Shown one piece after another: positions 17,804 through 27,909 of a stretch of 64,000 bases of DNA. Origin of the DNA: Acidipropionibacterium acidipropionici (GTDB lineage: Bacteria > Actinomycetota > Actinomycetes > Propionibacteriales > Propionibacteriaceae); contig NZ_CP013126.1 of assembly GCF_001441165.1 (NCBI RefSeq), positions 248,001 to 312,000 of the forward strand. The letters run 5' to 3'. A model generated the notes under the pieces. It did not search any database. It was not told the origin of the DNA and worked only from the letters and a program-made list of their open reading frames with translations. Every line of letters begins with the position of its first letter. Within the stretch, counting starts at the first letter, position 1. Position numbers and translations under genes: made by a program.

Positions 17804-18544
17804 TCAGGCGGTGACCTGGTTGGCCTGACGGGCCCTCTCGGTGGCCTTCTGCTCGGAGGCCTCGGCGGCCGCGGCGCGCTTGCGCCAGTTCAGCAGCCAG
17901 GCCACCTCGCCGCACAGCAGCTGACGCCGTGACGCGGACTCGTAGGAGCGTCCGGAGTGCCCCAGCCCGTCGTAGATCACGTTGTTGCCCATCGCCCAGG
18001 CCATGATGTGGAACTCCTCGCCGGTCTCGTGGAACAGCAGCGGGGTGGCCAGGGGGTCGATCACCAGGTTCGAGTAGCGCTCGTCGTAGCACATCACCTG
18101 GTCGACCCCGCGCAGCGCCGGATGGTCGGCGGCGTCCGGCATCGGCTCGAAGACGGCGTAGGAGCGCTCCGGATGCCCGGAGACGCCGGGAACCCATTTG
18201 CCGCCGAGGATCGAGGGCCACAGATCCCAGTCGCAGAAGGTGTTGGCGGCGGTGTGCAGGCCGAGGACCGGCTTTCCCGCCTCGACGTGGTCGAGGATCT
18301 TGGAGTGCGCACGCGACCACTCCGGGATGAAGTCCCAGCCCTCCTCCGGATCGCCGCCCCCCGTGTTGACGATCAGCAGGTCGGCCTCGGCAAGGCTGTC
18401 CAGTGCCTCCGGACAACTACGGCGCACCTGAGCCTGATGACCCCGGTCCGTGAGGATCTGGGCCACCGCCGCCGAGGTCTCATCGAAGTCGTGCCAGGCA
18501 TCGCCGTAGCGCCCGGCGCCCGACAGAATGAGAACGCGTGCCAT
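17804..18544 (-). CDS. ThuA-like domain protein
   Basis: A 246-residue protein with the ThuA fold, related to class I glutamine amidotransferases. Seen in it: LILSGAGRYGDAWHDF at the N-terminus, LIVNTGGG, GLHTAANTF, a central GHPERSY and ETGEEFHIMAW. ThuA proteins are linked to trehalose or other sugar metabolism, with no firm reaction for this subtype. A ribosome-binding site AAAGGGA precedes the ATG. It stands alone, facing deoC. Confidence 0.8.
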   Translation of the reverse strand: MARVLILSGAGRYGDAWHDFDETSAAVAQILTDRGHQAQVRRSCPEALDSLAEADLLIVNTGGGDPEEGWDFIPEWSRAHSKILDHVEAGKPVLGLHTAANTFCDWDLWPSILGGKWVPGVSGHPERSYAVFEPMPDAADHPALRGVDQVMCYDERYSNLVIDPLATPLLFHETGEEFHIMAWAMGNNVIYDGLGHSGRSYESASRRQLLCGEVAWLLNWRKRAAAAEASEQKATERARQANQVTA

Positions 18545-18704
18545 CGGACATCCCTTTCAACGAAACGACCTCCGTCCACCGGGGCCGAATGACAAGAGTA
18601 GGCCCACAGAGTCCGGATTCCCACCCTGCCCCCCACACGAACATTCTGAGAGTTTCGGGTCCCCGGCCGGAGACGATGGCAGAGGGGTGGTGAACCCCTG
18701 AACG

Positions 18705-18851
18705 CGATCGCAGACCCGACCCGCAGCGGCAGGCCTGCGCCACCGACGTATGGCGAGCGCGAGCCGCCGCCACGAGGGGTAGCGAGCGCCTGACCCGACC
18801 CGTTCGGGGAGGCAGCGAGCCCTGGCGAGCGAGGAGGGGTTGCCCCCTCCT
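18705..18851 (-). repeat. Dispersed element, family C, copy 4
   Basis: Body from 18705 (GATCGCAGACCCGACCCGC, AGCGGCAGGCC, GAGCCGCCGCCACGAGGGG) plus extra sequence and a terminal hairpin at 18832-18851. It lies directly below the stop of the FHA gene. It accounts for half of the 18545-18855 gap; the rest shows no gene. Confidence 0.75.
18832..18851 (-). terminator. Terminator hairpin after the FHA gene
   Basis: AGGAGGGG and CCCCTCCT form a perfect 8-base stem with a 4-base loop, 4 bases below the stop of the FHA-domain gene. It is the hairpin end of family C copy 4. Confidence 0.6.
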
Positions 18852-18855
18852 TTGA

Positions 18856-20358
18856 TCATCTGGGTGCGACGATATCCAGTGTGATGCCGTCGCCGAGATC
18901 CACGATCGCGCCGACCTCCACGGTGACCGTCTCCCCGGGCGCCAGGCGGATCGCCTGCTCGCCGGGGTGCTGAACCAGCGTCCCGTTGGTCGAATTCATG
19001 TCGGTCACCTCGATCGACCACTCGTTGGGCGCGATCCTCACATGGGTGCGGCTGATGTCCTGATTCGGGGAGGGCACCCGCAGTAGCGCCGCCTGCGGAT
19101 CATTCGTACCGCCGTTGGGGGCGCGTCCGATGAGCACCGGCCCGAGAAGATCGATGGACTCCCCGGTCGAGGCGATGAGCACCCCGAGGCAGGGCCTGTC
19201 GACCAGCCGCGGGCCGGAGGGATCCATGGGCGCCGAGCACAGCCTGCAGGAGCGGGCGCCCGGAGGGTTCGGATGGCCGGCGGTGCACATCGAGGCCATC
19301 ACGAGACCGGCCCCGGCATTGTTGCCCGACGGGCTCTGGCTCGCCAGGCCGGGCATGAAGACGGTGGCCCCGTCGTGGGCCAGTGAGCTGTCGGGGTCTC
19401 CCCAGCCCTTCTGCTGGGAGGGGCTCTCCTCCTGCTGCCACGGCTGCGCGTCCCACGCGGGCTGTGACTGTGGGGGCTGGGACGATGCGGGCTGCGGCGG
19501 CTGGTAGGGCTCGGGTGCCGGTGGTTCGGGAGTACTGGGCTCGGGAGTGCTCGGCTCGGGCGTCGCGCTCCAGCTCGACGGGGCCGATTCGGCGGCCGGA
19601 AGGTCGGGCGAGCCCCACACCCCGGAGATCGGCGCATTGGGGGCCGGCACGTTGGGGGCCGGGGTCTGGGGCGCGGGTGCCGGGGTGGACGCCGAGGCGG
19701 CCGAGCGGTCGGCCGAGGCCGGGCTCCTGTACTGGTCATGGGCCGATTCCTGCTGCTCGGGCTCCTGCCCGACAGGGGCCCGACCGAGATCGTGCACCTC
19801 GGCGAAGGACTCCTCCTGGGAGGGAAGCGCGGGAGCGACGGAAGCGGCCTGGGAGGATGCGCCGGCGTCGGCCTCCCCCCGCTCTCCGACCACCAGCGGG
19901 GCGACGGTGCCGGTGGCGTCGATGGTCAGCCGCGAGGCCTGGGCGACGCCGAGCAGCAGAGGCATCACGAGCCCCTCGGGGGCATCCTCCATCTCGACGG
20001 TGACGATCGACGGATCCAGAGAGGCCTCGCGCCAGGTGACAACGCCCTCCCCGTGGTTGACCACATTCCCGGTGGACTCCTCGCGGACCACGACCTCGCC
20101 GCGGGCCAGCGACGTCATCCGGTCGCCCTCCCAGAAGAACACCCCCAGGCTCGGCATCTGCGACAGGCCAATGGCAGTCAGCGTCTGCAGGAGTGCGTCC
20201 GCGCTCTCGGCACGGGCCACCTGCTGCCAGATGGAGGCGATGAGATCGGAGTGGCGCGGAGCGGCTGGCTGCATGACGACGAGGGAGCTGGCGCCGGCCA
20301 GCACCACCCAGGAACCGGGAGCGTAGCTCGCACGCCAGGAGCCGAAAGACTGAGACAT
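18856..20358 (-). CDS. FHA-domain protein with zinc ribbon and Pro-rich linker
   Basis: A 500-residue protein. The N-terminal part (about 1-160) has no family I recognise. A long low-complexity linker (about 170-330) is rich in Pro, Ala, Ser and Gln, with repeated TPEPS units. A zinc-ribbon-like CTAGHPNPPGARSCRLC lies near residue 365, then a C-terminal FHA domain (about 400-500: IGRAPNG, ISRTHVRI, NSTNGTLV). FHA domains bind phosphothreonine, so a partner Ser/Thr kinase is expected elsewhere. I chose ATG 20358, preceded by GGAGG; the longer frame runs into GC-rich non-conserved sequence. Confidence 0.8.
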   Translation of the reverse strand: MSQSFGSWRASYAPGSWVVLAGASSLVVMQPAAPRHSDLIASIWQQVARAESADALLQTLTAIGLSQMPSLGVFFWEGDRMTSLARGEVVVREESTGNVVNHGEGVVTWREASLDPSIVTVEMEDAPEGLVMPLLLGVAQASRLTIDATGTVAPLVVGERGEADAGASSQAASVAPALPSQEESFAEVHDLGRAPVGQEPEQQESAHDQYRSPASADRSAASASTPAPAPQTPAPNVPAPNAPISGVWGSPDLPAAESAPSSWSATPEPSTPEPSTPEPPAPEPYQPPQPASSQPPQSQPAWDAQPWQQEESPSQQKGWGDPDSSLAHDGATVFMPGLASQSPSGNNAGAGLVMASMCTAGHPNPPGARSCRLCSAPMDPSGPRLVDRPCLGVLIASTGESIDLLGPVLIGRAPNGGTNDPQAALLRVPSPNQDISRTHVRIAPNEWSIEVTDMNSTNGTLVQHPGEQAIRLAPGETVTVEVGAIVDLGDGITLDIVAPR

Positions 20359-20687
20359 GTGTCCTCCAGAGCGGGGGTGTCGTACGGCCGGGGCGGCCGC
20401 CCGCACGGCGTTATCAACCCTCAGACTAACCATCTGTCGGGCCCGGGTGCAGGGTCTGGGGCCAGACGGCGTCGATTCGGGTATCACCGCCCGGTGCCGG
20501 GGATGCGTCCGTTGGCCGGGCTGCGCACCGCGGGCCGGACGCCCGCCGGCCCGCCTGCGGCCACATGGGGCGGGCATGCAGGCGCCCCCGTCGAGGTGTG
20601 CGCAGAAGTCGGCGGGGGCGCCGCTGCCGCTGACCGGCCGGAGAGGGCCCCGGCCGGTCAGGAGTTCAGCGGATCGGGTTCAGCGGA
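20359..20687. other. 329-base gap between ppdK and the FHA gene
   Basis: No gene. On the minus strand a TAGTCT box near 20427-20432 could serve the FHA gene. Toward ppdK it holds two hairpins (20581-20622 and 20631-20660) and a direct repeat of TTCAGCGGATC ending at the ppdK stop. Confidence 0.6.
20581..20660 (-). terminator. Twin hairpins after ppdK
   Basis: Hairpin 1, nearest ppdK: TGACCGGCCG and CGGCCGGTCA, a perfect 10-base stem with a 10-base loop (20631-20660). Hairpin 2: GGCGCCCCCG and CGGGGGCGCC, a perfect 10-base stem at the ends of 20581-20622. Both lie within 110 bases of the ppdK stop. T-runs are missing. Confidence 0.55.
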
Positions 20688-23363
<2,676 letters not shown>

Positions 23364-23846
23364 CGTGAAGATCTCCTTCGATCTGTGGCCGTTCGGTGTG
23401 GATGCCGAGGCCGGGCCTCGGTATCTCCCCTTGACGGGACGACTGTCGGTGTCGCCCCGGGCTTTCGATCATTCTTCCACGCTCTGCACCCCGATGACAC
23501 ACCCCGGACCCCCGATGTGAGAATCCTCATATTTCTACTCTCGGGCGGGCTGGTGGGCGCCCAGGGCGGTCGGGGCGGCGTCCCGACCGTCGCCCCTTCC
23601 CGGCGGCGTCACCCGCCACGAGCCGGAGGCGTCCGCCCGTCACCCCCGCCCCGCCACGTCCCCATCACCCTCGACCCGGGGGTTTCTCCTCCCAACACGC
23701 CGTCCCCCAGCTCTGGCGGGCGTCAGGACGGCGTGTTGGGAGGAGAAACTCCAACAGGAAGTTCACAGAAACCCGGCCCGCGGGTTCATGGGTGAAGCGC
23801 AGGGCCAGTGGCAGGCGCGCCGCAACGTCAGCGGCAGCCCGGAACC
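23364..23846. other. 483-base gap between ppdK and its regulator
   Basis: No convincing gene. The main feature is the perfect palindrome at 23682-23749. The ppdK promoter should also lie here, but I cannot place it with confidence. Confidence 0.6.
23682..23749. repeat. Perfect 24-bp inverted repeat (element D)
   Basis: Left arm 23682-23705 and right arm 23726-23749 are exact reverse complements over 24 bases (core CTCCCAACACGCCGTCC), with a 20-base loop. Its size and layout match families A and B, though the sequence differs. Only one copy is in this window. It follows the regulator gene by about 100 bases and may end its transcript. Confidence 0.85.
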
Positions 23847-24731
23847 TCAGGGGCGGGTGCGGATCTGGCCGGCCGGACGCCGCAGGTGGGTGCCGGCGGT
23901 CCGGGCCCGCTCCTCGACGATGTCGACCACCCGGGTGGCGGCCTCCTCCAGAGCCAACCCGGTGGTGTCGATGACCGGGCAACCCAGCCGGCGCTGGATC
24001 CGACCCACCTCATCCAGCTCGTCGTAGATCTTCACCAGATCGGCGTAGCCGTCCTGGGTGCCGAAGCCGCCGAGCCCTCTGACCCGGCGTCCACGGATCT
24101 GCAGGAGCCTTTCGGCGTCGATGGTGAGCCCGACGATCCGCCACCGGTCCACCGCCTCGAGCTCCTTGGGCGGGGCGATGCCGGGCACCAGGGGCACATT
24201 GACGGTCTTGTAGCCGAGGTATCCCAGGTAGATCGACAGCGGCGTCTTGCCCGATCGCGACACCCCCACCAGGCACAGGTCGGCCTCGGTGAGCCGGTCG
24301 GGGATCGCGCCGTCGTCGTTGCGCACCGCGAACTCCATCGCCGAGATCCGGGTGAAGTAGTCGGCCTCGACGCCGACGGGCCGGCGGGGCACCTCGTCGG
24401 CGTCCAGCCCCGAGGCGGTCGACATGGCCGTCAGCATCGGCCCCATGAGGTCCACCTGCTGGATGCCGAACTCCTCGCAGGCGTCGTGGACCATCTCGCG
24501 CATGTCGCGCAGCGCCAGGGTGTGGACGACGCAGACCCACTGCCCCGCCTGGCTGCGGGCCCCGACCTCCTCCAGGGCGGTCATCATGTCGGGGACGCTG
24601 CCGATCATCGAGTGGCGCACGATGTGCCAGTGCACCCCCTCGAACTGGCTGCGGGCGGCCCGGGCGAGCCGGACCGCCGTCTCCCCCGTGGAGTCTGCGA
24701 TGACGTGTATCTCGAGAACTGACTCGGCCAT
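23847..24731 (-). CDS. Pyruvate, phosphate dikinase regulatory protein (PDRP/PSRP family)
   Basis: A 294-residue bifunctional enzyme of the DUF299 family. It phosphorylates the active-site Thr of PPDK with ADP and removes it by phosphorolysis. The P-loop is GVSRSGKTP near residues 156-164; the N-terminal HVIADSTGETA and the central DYFTRISAMEFAV are family marks. The related PEP synthase regulator shares this fold, but the ppdK gene next door favours PPDK as target. The ATG at 24731 has TAGCGT 6 bases upstream, suggesting a leaderless message. Confidence 0.92.
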   Translation of the reverse strand: MAESVLEIHVIADSTGETAVRLARAARSQFEGVHWHIVRHSMIGSVPDMMTALEEVGARSQAGQWVCVVHTLALRDMREMVHDACEEFGIQQVDLMGPMLTAMSTASGLDADEVPRRPVGVEADYFTRISAMEFAVRNDDGAIPDRLTEADLCLVGVSRSGKTPLSIYLGYLGYKTVNVPLVPGIAPPKELEAVDRWRIVGLTIDAERLLQIRGRRVRGLGGFGTQDGYADLVKIYDELDEVGRIQRRLGCPVIDTTGLALEEAATRVVDIVEERARTAGTHLRRPAGQIRTRP

Positions 24732-24861
24732 GGCCGAACGCTACCGTGCTCACCCCGGCCGGGGCCGGGCAATCGAGCACAGCCCGCAGCCGGGCAATCG
24801 GACACGGCCTCTGCGGGTGGACGGGGCCGGCCCGGGCCCCGAACCATGGGAGAATCTCGGT

Positions 24862-25908
24862 GTGGACGATCCGGTTGACGAACTCATCGCCGCTGAGGCG
24901 CCGCACTCGGCCCGGCACATCTGGGTGCTCGGCCGCCCCAGGCTGATCCCCGCCGCCCGCCCCTGGGCCCCCACCAGTTTCTGGTCCGATGACATCCGCG
25001 AGCTGGGACCGGTGCGTCACAACCATGGCGACGAGATCATCGCCAACCCCATGGACGGGGACGCCGGTCCGGTCCCCGACCAGGTCTGGATGGAACTGCC
25101 GGAATCCCTCGACGCCCTCGACAACACCCTGTCGGCCCTTCACGGGTTGGCCGCCGCACGTGGGGCCACGAACCTCCACATCGTCGCCGGCGGGCGGATC
25201 CGCCGGATGAACAAATCCCTCAACACGGTGGCCGCCCGCTGGTTCGACGACGTCCACGCCAGCCTGGGGCGTCGGCGCGCCCGTGTCCTGCACTTCTCCT
25301 CCCCTCGCGTCCACCCCGCCCGCGGGGCGGGCTGGCCGCGGCACAACCAGATCTCGACGATGGGCCTGAAGGTGGAGCTGGTGGCCCACGGCGGCGTCTT
25401 CCACGGCGCCGGGCTCGACGCCGGTACCGCCCTGCTGCTCGATCAGCGGGGCACCATGCTGTCGCGGCTGCCCTCACGCCCGGCGATCCTGGATCTGGGC
25501 TGTGGCAACGGCGTCATCGCCGCCGCACTGGCCCTCGAGCTGCAGGGAGCGGCGGAGGTGCAGGCCCGCGACGTCTCCTGGCTCGCGGTCGACTCCACCC
25601 GCAGGACCGCACTCGCCAACCATGTCGACGTCGACGTCACCCAGGCCGATGGGCTGGACGGGGTCGCCGACGAATCGCTGGACCTCATCGTCACCAACCC
25701 TCCCTTCCACCGCGGTTCGGCCAGGGACTCCGCACCGACCCGCCGGATGCTGACGGACGCCGCCAGGGTGCTGCGCCCAGGCGGCCAGCTGTGGTGCGTC
25801 TACAACTCGCATCTGCCGTGGGGGGAGCATCTGGACGCCGAGGTGGGCCCGACCCAGCAGGTGGCGCGCACCAAGGCCTACACGGTGACCCGCACCATCC
25901 GCGACTGA
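24862..25908 (+). CDS. RsmC/RlmG-like rRNA (guanine-N2) methyltransferase
   Basis: A 348-residue protein. The N-terminal half is a degenerate methyltransferase-like domain. The C-terminal half (about 195-348) is a SAM-dependent methyltransferase with the SAM-binding motif ILDLGCGNGVIAAAL and the catalytic NPPF in VTNPPFHRG. Both are typical of enzymes that methylate guanine N2 in 16S or 23S rRNA. GTG 24862 was chosen because upstream sequence lies in the regulator's divergent promoter. The exact rRNA position is unknown. Confidence 0.82.
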   Translation: MDDPVDELIAAEAPHSARHIWVLGRPRLIPAARPWAPTSFWSDDIRELGPVRHNHGDEIIANPMDGDAGPVPDQVWMELPESLDALDNTLSALHGLAAARGATNLHIVAGGRIRRMNKSLNTVAARWFDDVHASLGRRRARVLHFSSPRVHPARGAGWPRHNQISTMGLKVELVAHGGVFHGAGLDAGTALLLDQRGTMLSRLPSRPAILDLGCGNGVIAAALALELQGAAEVQARDVSWLAVDSTRRTALANHVDVDVTQADGLDGVADESLDLIVTNPPFHRGSARDSAPTRRMLTDAARVLRPGGQLWCVYNSHLPWGEHLDAEVGPTQQVARTKAYTVTRTIRD

Positions 25909-25956
25909 GGGCCGACCACTCCGATCCGGACCGGCTCCGGTCATGCGGGGTCCGCG

Positions 25957-26008
25957 CAGGCGGTCCACTCAGGCGGTCCACTCAGGCGGTCCACGCAGGC
26001 GGTCCACG
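25957..26008. repeat. 13-bp tandem repeat, four units
   Basis: Four adjoining units CAGGCGGTCCACT/G begin at 25957, 25970, 25983 and 25996, nearly identical. They lie just upstream of the serB -10 box. Confidence 0.8.
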
Positions 26009-26034
26009 CAGAGGGGGCCGACGGCGGCGTCCTC

Positions 26035-26040
26035 TACGGT
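26035..26040 (+). promoter_or_regulatory. -10 box of a leaderless promoter for serB
   Basis: TACGGT ends 6 bases before the ATG at 26047; no ribosome-binding site is visible. Confidence 0.45.
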
Positions 26041-26046
26041 TGAGCC

Positions 26047-26913
26047 ATGGCCACCAGAATCGTGCTGCTCGCCCCACCCGACAGACTCGCCCCGCTACGG
26101 CGCATCGCCGCTCCCTTCTGGAGCCAGGCGGGCACCGCACGGGCCCTGAACCGGCAGAACTGGTGGGCGCTGAGTTTCCGGTTGCCGGGCCAGCCCACCC
26201 AGGAGATCGGCGAGCTGTCCTCCCGCGCCCGCAGCGAGGAGGTCGACGTCGTCGAGCTCCGTGAGCCGCTGGCCACCTGGCTGCCCGGCCTGCTGGTCAG
26301 CGACGTCGACTCGACGATCACCCGCACCGAGGCCATCGATCTGCTCGGCGAGGCCGCCGGGCGGGCCGACGAGGTGGCCGAGGTGACGGCCCGGGCGATG
26401 GCCGGGGAGCTGGACTTCGCCGAGTCTCTGCACGCCCGGGTCGCCTGTCTGGAGGGTCTGCCCGCCGAGGCCGTCGACGAGGCGGCGCGCGCCACCGTCG
26501 TCACCGACGGGGCCCGGGAGCTCGTGCAGGCGGCCCACCGCGCCGGCTGCCGTTTCACGATGGTCAGCGGCGGATTCACCCGGATGGTGGAGCCGCTGGC
26601 CCGCAGGCTCGGCGCCGACGCCTTCGTGGCCAATGACCTGGAGATCGTCGACGGCCAGTGCACAGGCCGGGTGCTTGGCGAGATCGTCGACCGCTCCGCC
26701 AAGGCCCGGTATCTGCGCCGTTGGGCCGAGAAGTACGACGTCGACACCCGTCTCACCGTGGCCATCGGCGACGGCGCCAATGATCTGGACATGATGGCGG
26801 CCGCGGGCATGAGCATCGCCTTCTGCGCCAAGCCGGTCGTCGTCGAGGCCGCCGACGCGGCGATCTCCCTGCCCCGGATGGACGCCATCCCCGCCCTGTG
26901 GGCACGGCCGTGA
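26047..26913 (+). CDS. serB: Phosphoserine phosphatase
   Basis: A 288-residue HAD enzyme for the last step of serine synthesis. HAD motif I is DVDST (Asp86 nucleophile, Asp88 acid/base). Motif II is MVSGGFT near residue 175, and motif IV is GDGANDLDM near 240. The cap-domain signature AIDLLGEAAG is typical of SerB. About 80 residues precede the phosphatase domain and may be a degenerate ACT-like domain. The next gene starts on its stop codon. Confidence 0.92.
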   Translation: MATRIVLLAPPDRLAPLRRIAAPFWSQAGTARALNRQNWWALSFRLPGQPTQEIGELSSRARSEEVDVVELREPLATWLPGLLVSDVDSTITRTEAIDLLGEAAGRADEVAEVTARAMAGELDFAESLHARVACLEGLPAEAVDEAARATVVTDGARELVQAAHRAGCRFTMVSGGFTRMVEPLARRLGADAFVANDLEIVDGQCTGRVLGEIVDRSAKARYLRRWAEKYDVDTRLTVAIGDGANDLDMMAAAGMSIAFCAKPVVVEAADAAISLPRMDAIPALWARP

Positions 26914-27749
26914 CCTCCCCCGCGACACCCCTTCCGGGGGAGCTGCTCGACCGCCACGAGGGCCGCTGGCTGATCGCCGACCACGGCTCCCAGGTCCTGG
27001 CCTGGGAGCCGCTGGACGGCGACCGGCGCCAGGTGCTCTGGTACGACTCCGCCGATCCGCAGGAACTGCCCGGTGTGATCCGCGGCGGCGTCCCGATCTG
27101 CGCCCCGTGGTTCGGCCACGGACCCGACGACGATCAGGACCCCCAGCACGGCCTCGCCCGACTGTCCGCCTTCGGCCGCGAGGTGCTGCTGGACGGGCCC
27201 CGCTTCCTCCTGGTGCGCCACACCGTCGGCCCCGAGGAGCTGGGAGCGCCGTTCCGGCTCGTGCACACCGTCGAGATGACCGGCGGTTCCATGACCCTCA
27301 ATCTGGAGGCCACCTGCACCGACACCGTCCCGCGCCGCTTCGAGGCCGTCTGGCACTCCTACTTCCGGGTCGGGGACGCCGCCCGGGCGACGGTGACCGG
27401 GGTCGAGGGGGCCGCCTGGCACAACCACGCCACCGGCGACGCCGGGGCACTGGCCTCCGACTCCCTGCCGATCTCCCCGGACACCGACACCGTGCTCCAG
27501 GGATCCCAGGAAGCGCTGTCGGTGGTCGATCCGGCATGGGGCCGGAGGATCGACGTCGACACCCAGGGATGCCCCACCGCCGTGGTGTGGAACCCGCGGA
27601 TGAGCTCGGGCACCCGCACCGACCTCACCGGCCGGTCATGGCGGGGCTTCGTCTGCCTGGAGACGGGCACCGCCAAGGAGAACGCGCTGGTGCTGGAACC
27701 CGGTCAGGACACCAGCCTGCACATGAGGGTGAGCGTCAGCACCTTGTAA
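26910..27749 (+). CDS. Glucose-6-phosphate 1-epimerase-like protein (hexose-6-phosphate mutarotase)
   Basis: About 279 residues of the aldose-1-epimerase superfamily, YeaD type. Seen in it: RGGVPICAPWFG, HGLARLSAF, TWHSYFRV-like WHSYFRVGD, and the catalytic region VVWNPRMSSGT with FVCLETG. It interconverts alpha and beta anomers of hexose phosphates. I prefer GTG 26910, which overlaps the serB stop in the GTGA form; an in-frame GTG at 26898 is the alternative. Confidence 0.85.
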   Translation: MTSPATPLPGELLDRHEGRWLIADHGSQVLAWEPLDGDRRQVLWYDSADPQELPGVIRGGVPICAPWFGHGPDDDQDPQHGLARLSAFGREVLLDGPRFLLVRHTVGPEELGAPFRLVHTVEMTGGSMTLNLEATCTDTVPRRFEAVWHSYFRVGDAARATVTGVEGAAWHNHATGDAGALASDSLPISPDTDTVLQGSQEALSVVDPAWGRRIDVDTQGCPTAVVWNPRMSSGTRTDLTGRSWRGFVCLETGTAKENALVLEPGQDTSLHMRVSVSTL

Positions 27750-27759
27750 GACCCTCCCC

Positions 27760-27775
27760 GCCCGCCCGGGCGGGC
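27760..27775. repeat. Perfect GC palindrome between the mutarotase and CoA-transferase genes
   Basis: GCCCGCCCGGGCGGGC is a 16-base perfect palindrome without loop, 11 bases after the mutarotase stop. It could contribute to termination, but has no T-run. Confidence 0.4.
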
Positions 27776-27782
27776 CGTCCTC

Positions 27783-27872
27783 TATCCTTATTGGTGGCTT
27801 ACGCGCGGCGTGAACACCGCCCGGCGTCAACCCCTGATGGGGTCGGGACGCCCGGAGCGGCTCACGCGGCGC
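27783..27872 (+). promoter_or_regulatory. Structured 5' leader of the CoA-transferase gene
   Basis: A TATCCT box (27783-27788) predicts a leader of about 115 bases. Within 27803-27872 three nested pairings can form: outer GCGCGGCGTGA with TCACGCGGCGC, middle CCCGGCGTC with GACGCCCGG, and inner ACCCC-TGAT-GGGGT. A ribosome-binding site AGGAGG follows outside the stem, before ATG 27910. I do not recognise a known riboswitch class. Confidence 0.45.
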
Positions 27873-27909
27873 ACACATTTTCGAAGGCCGTTGCGCGGCA
27901 GGAGGACAG

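Noticed and set aside
17591-18851. Family C copies as a CRISPR-like array
   Set aside because: Units are not evenly spaced, lie on both strands and are split by the ThuA gene; no cas genes.
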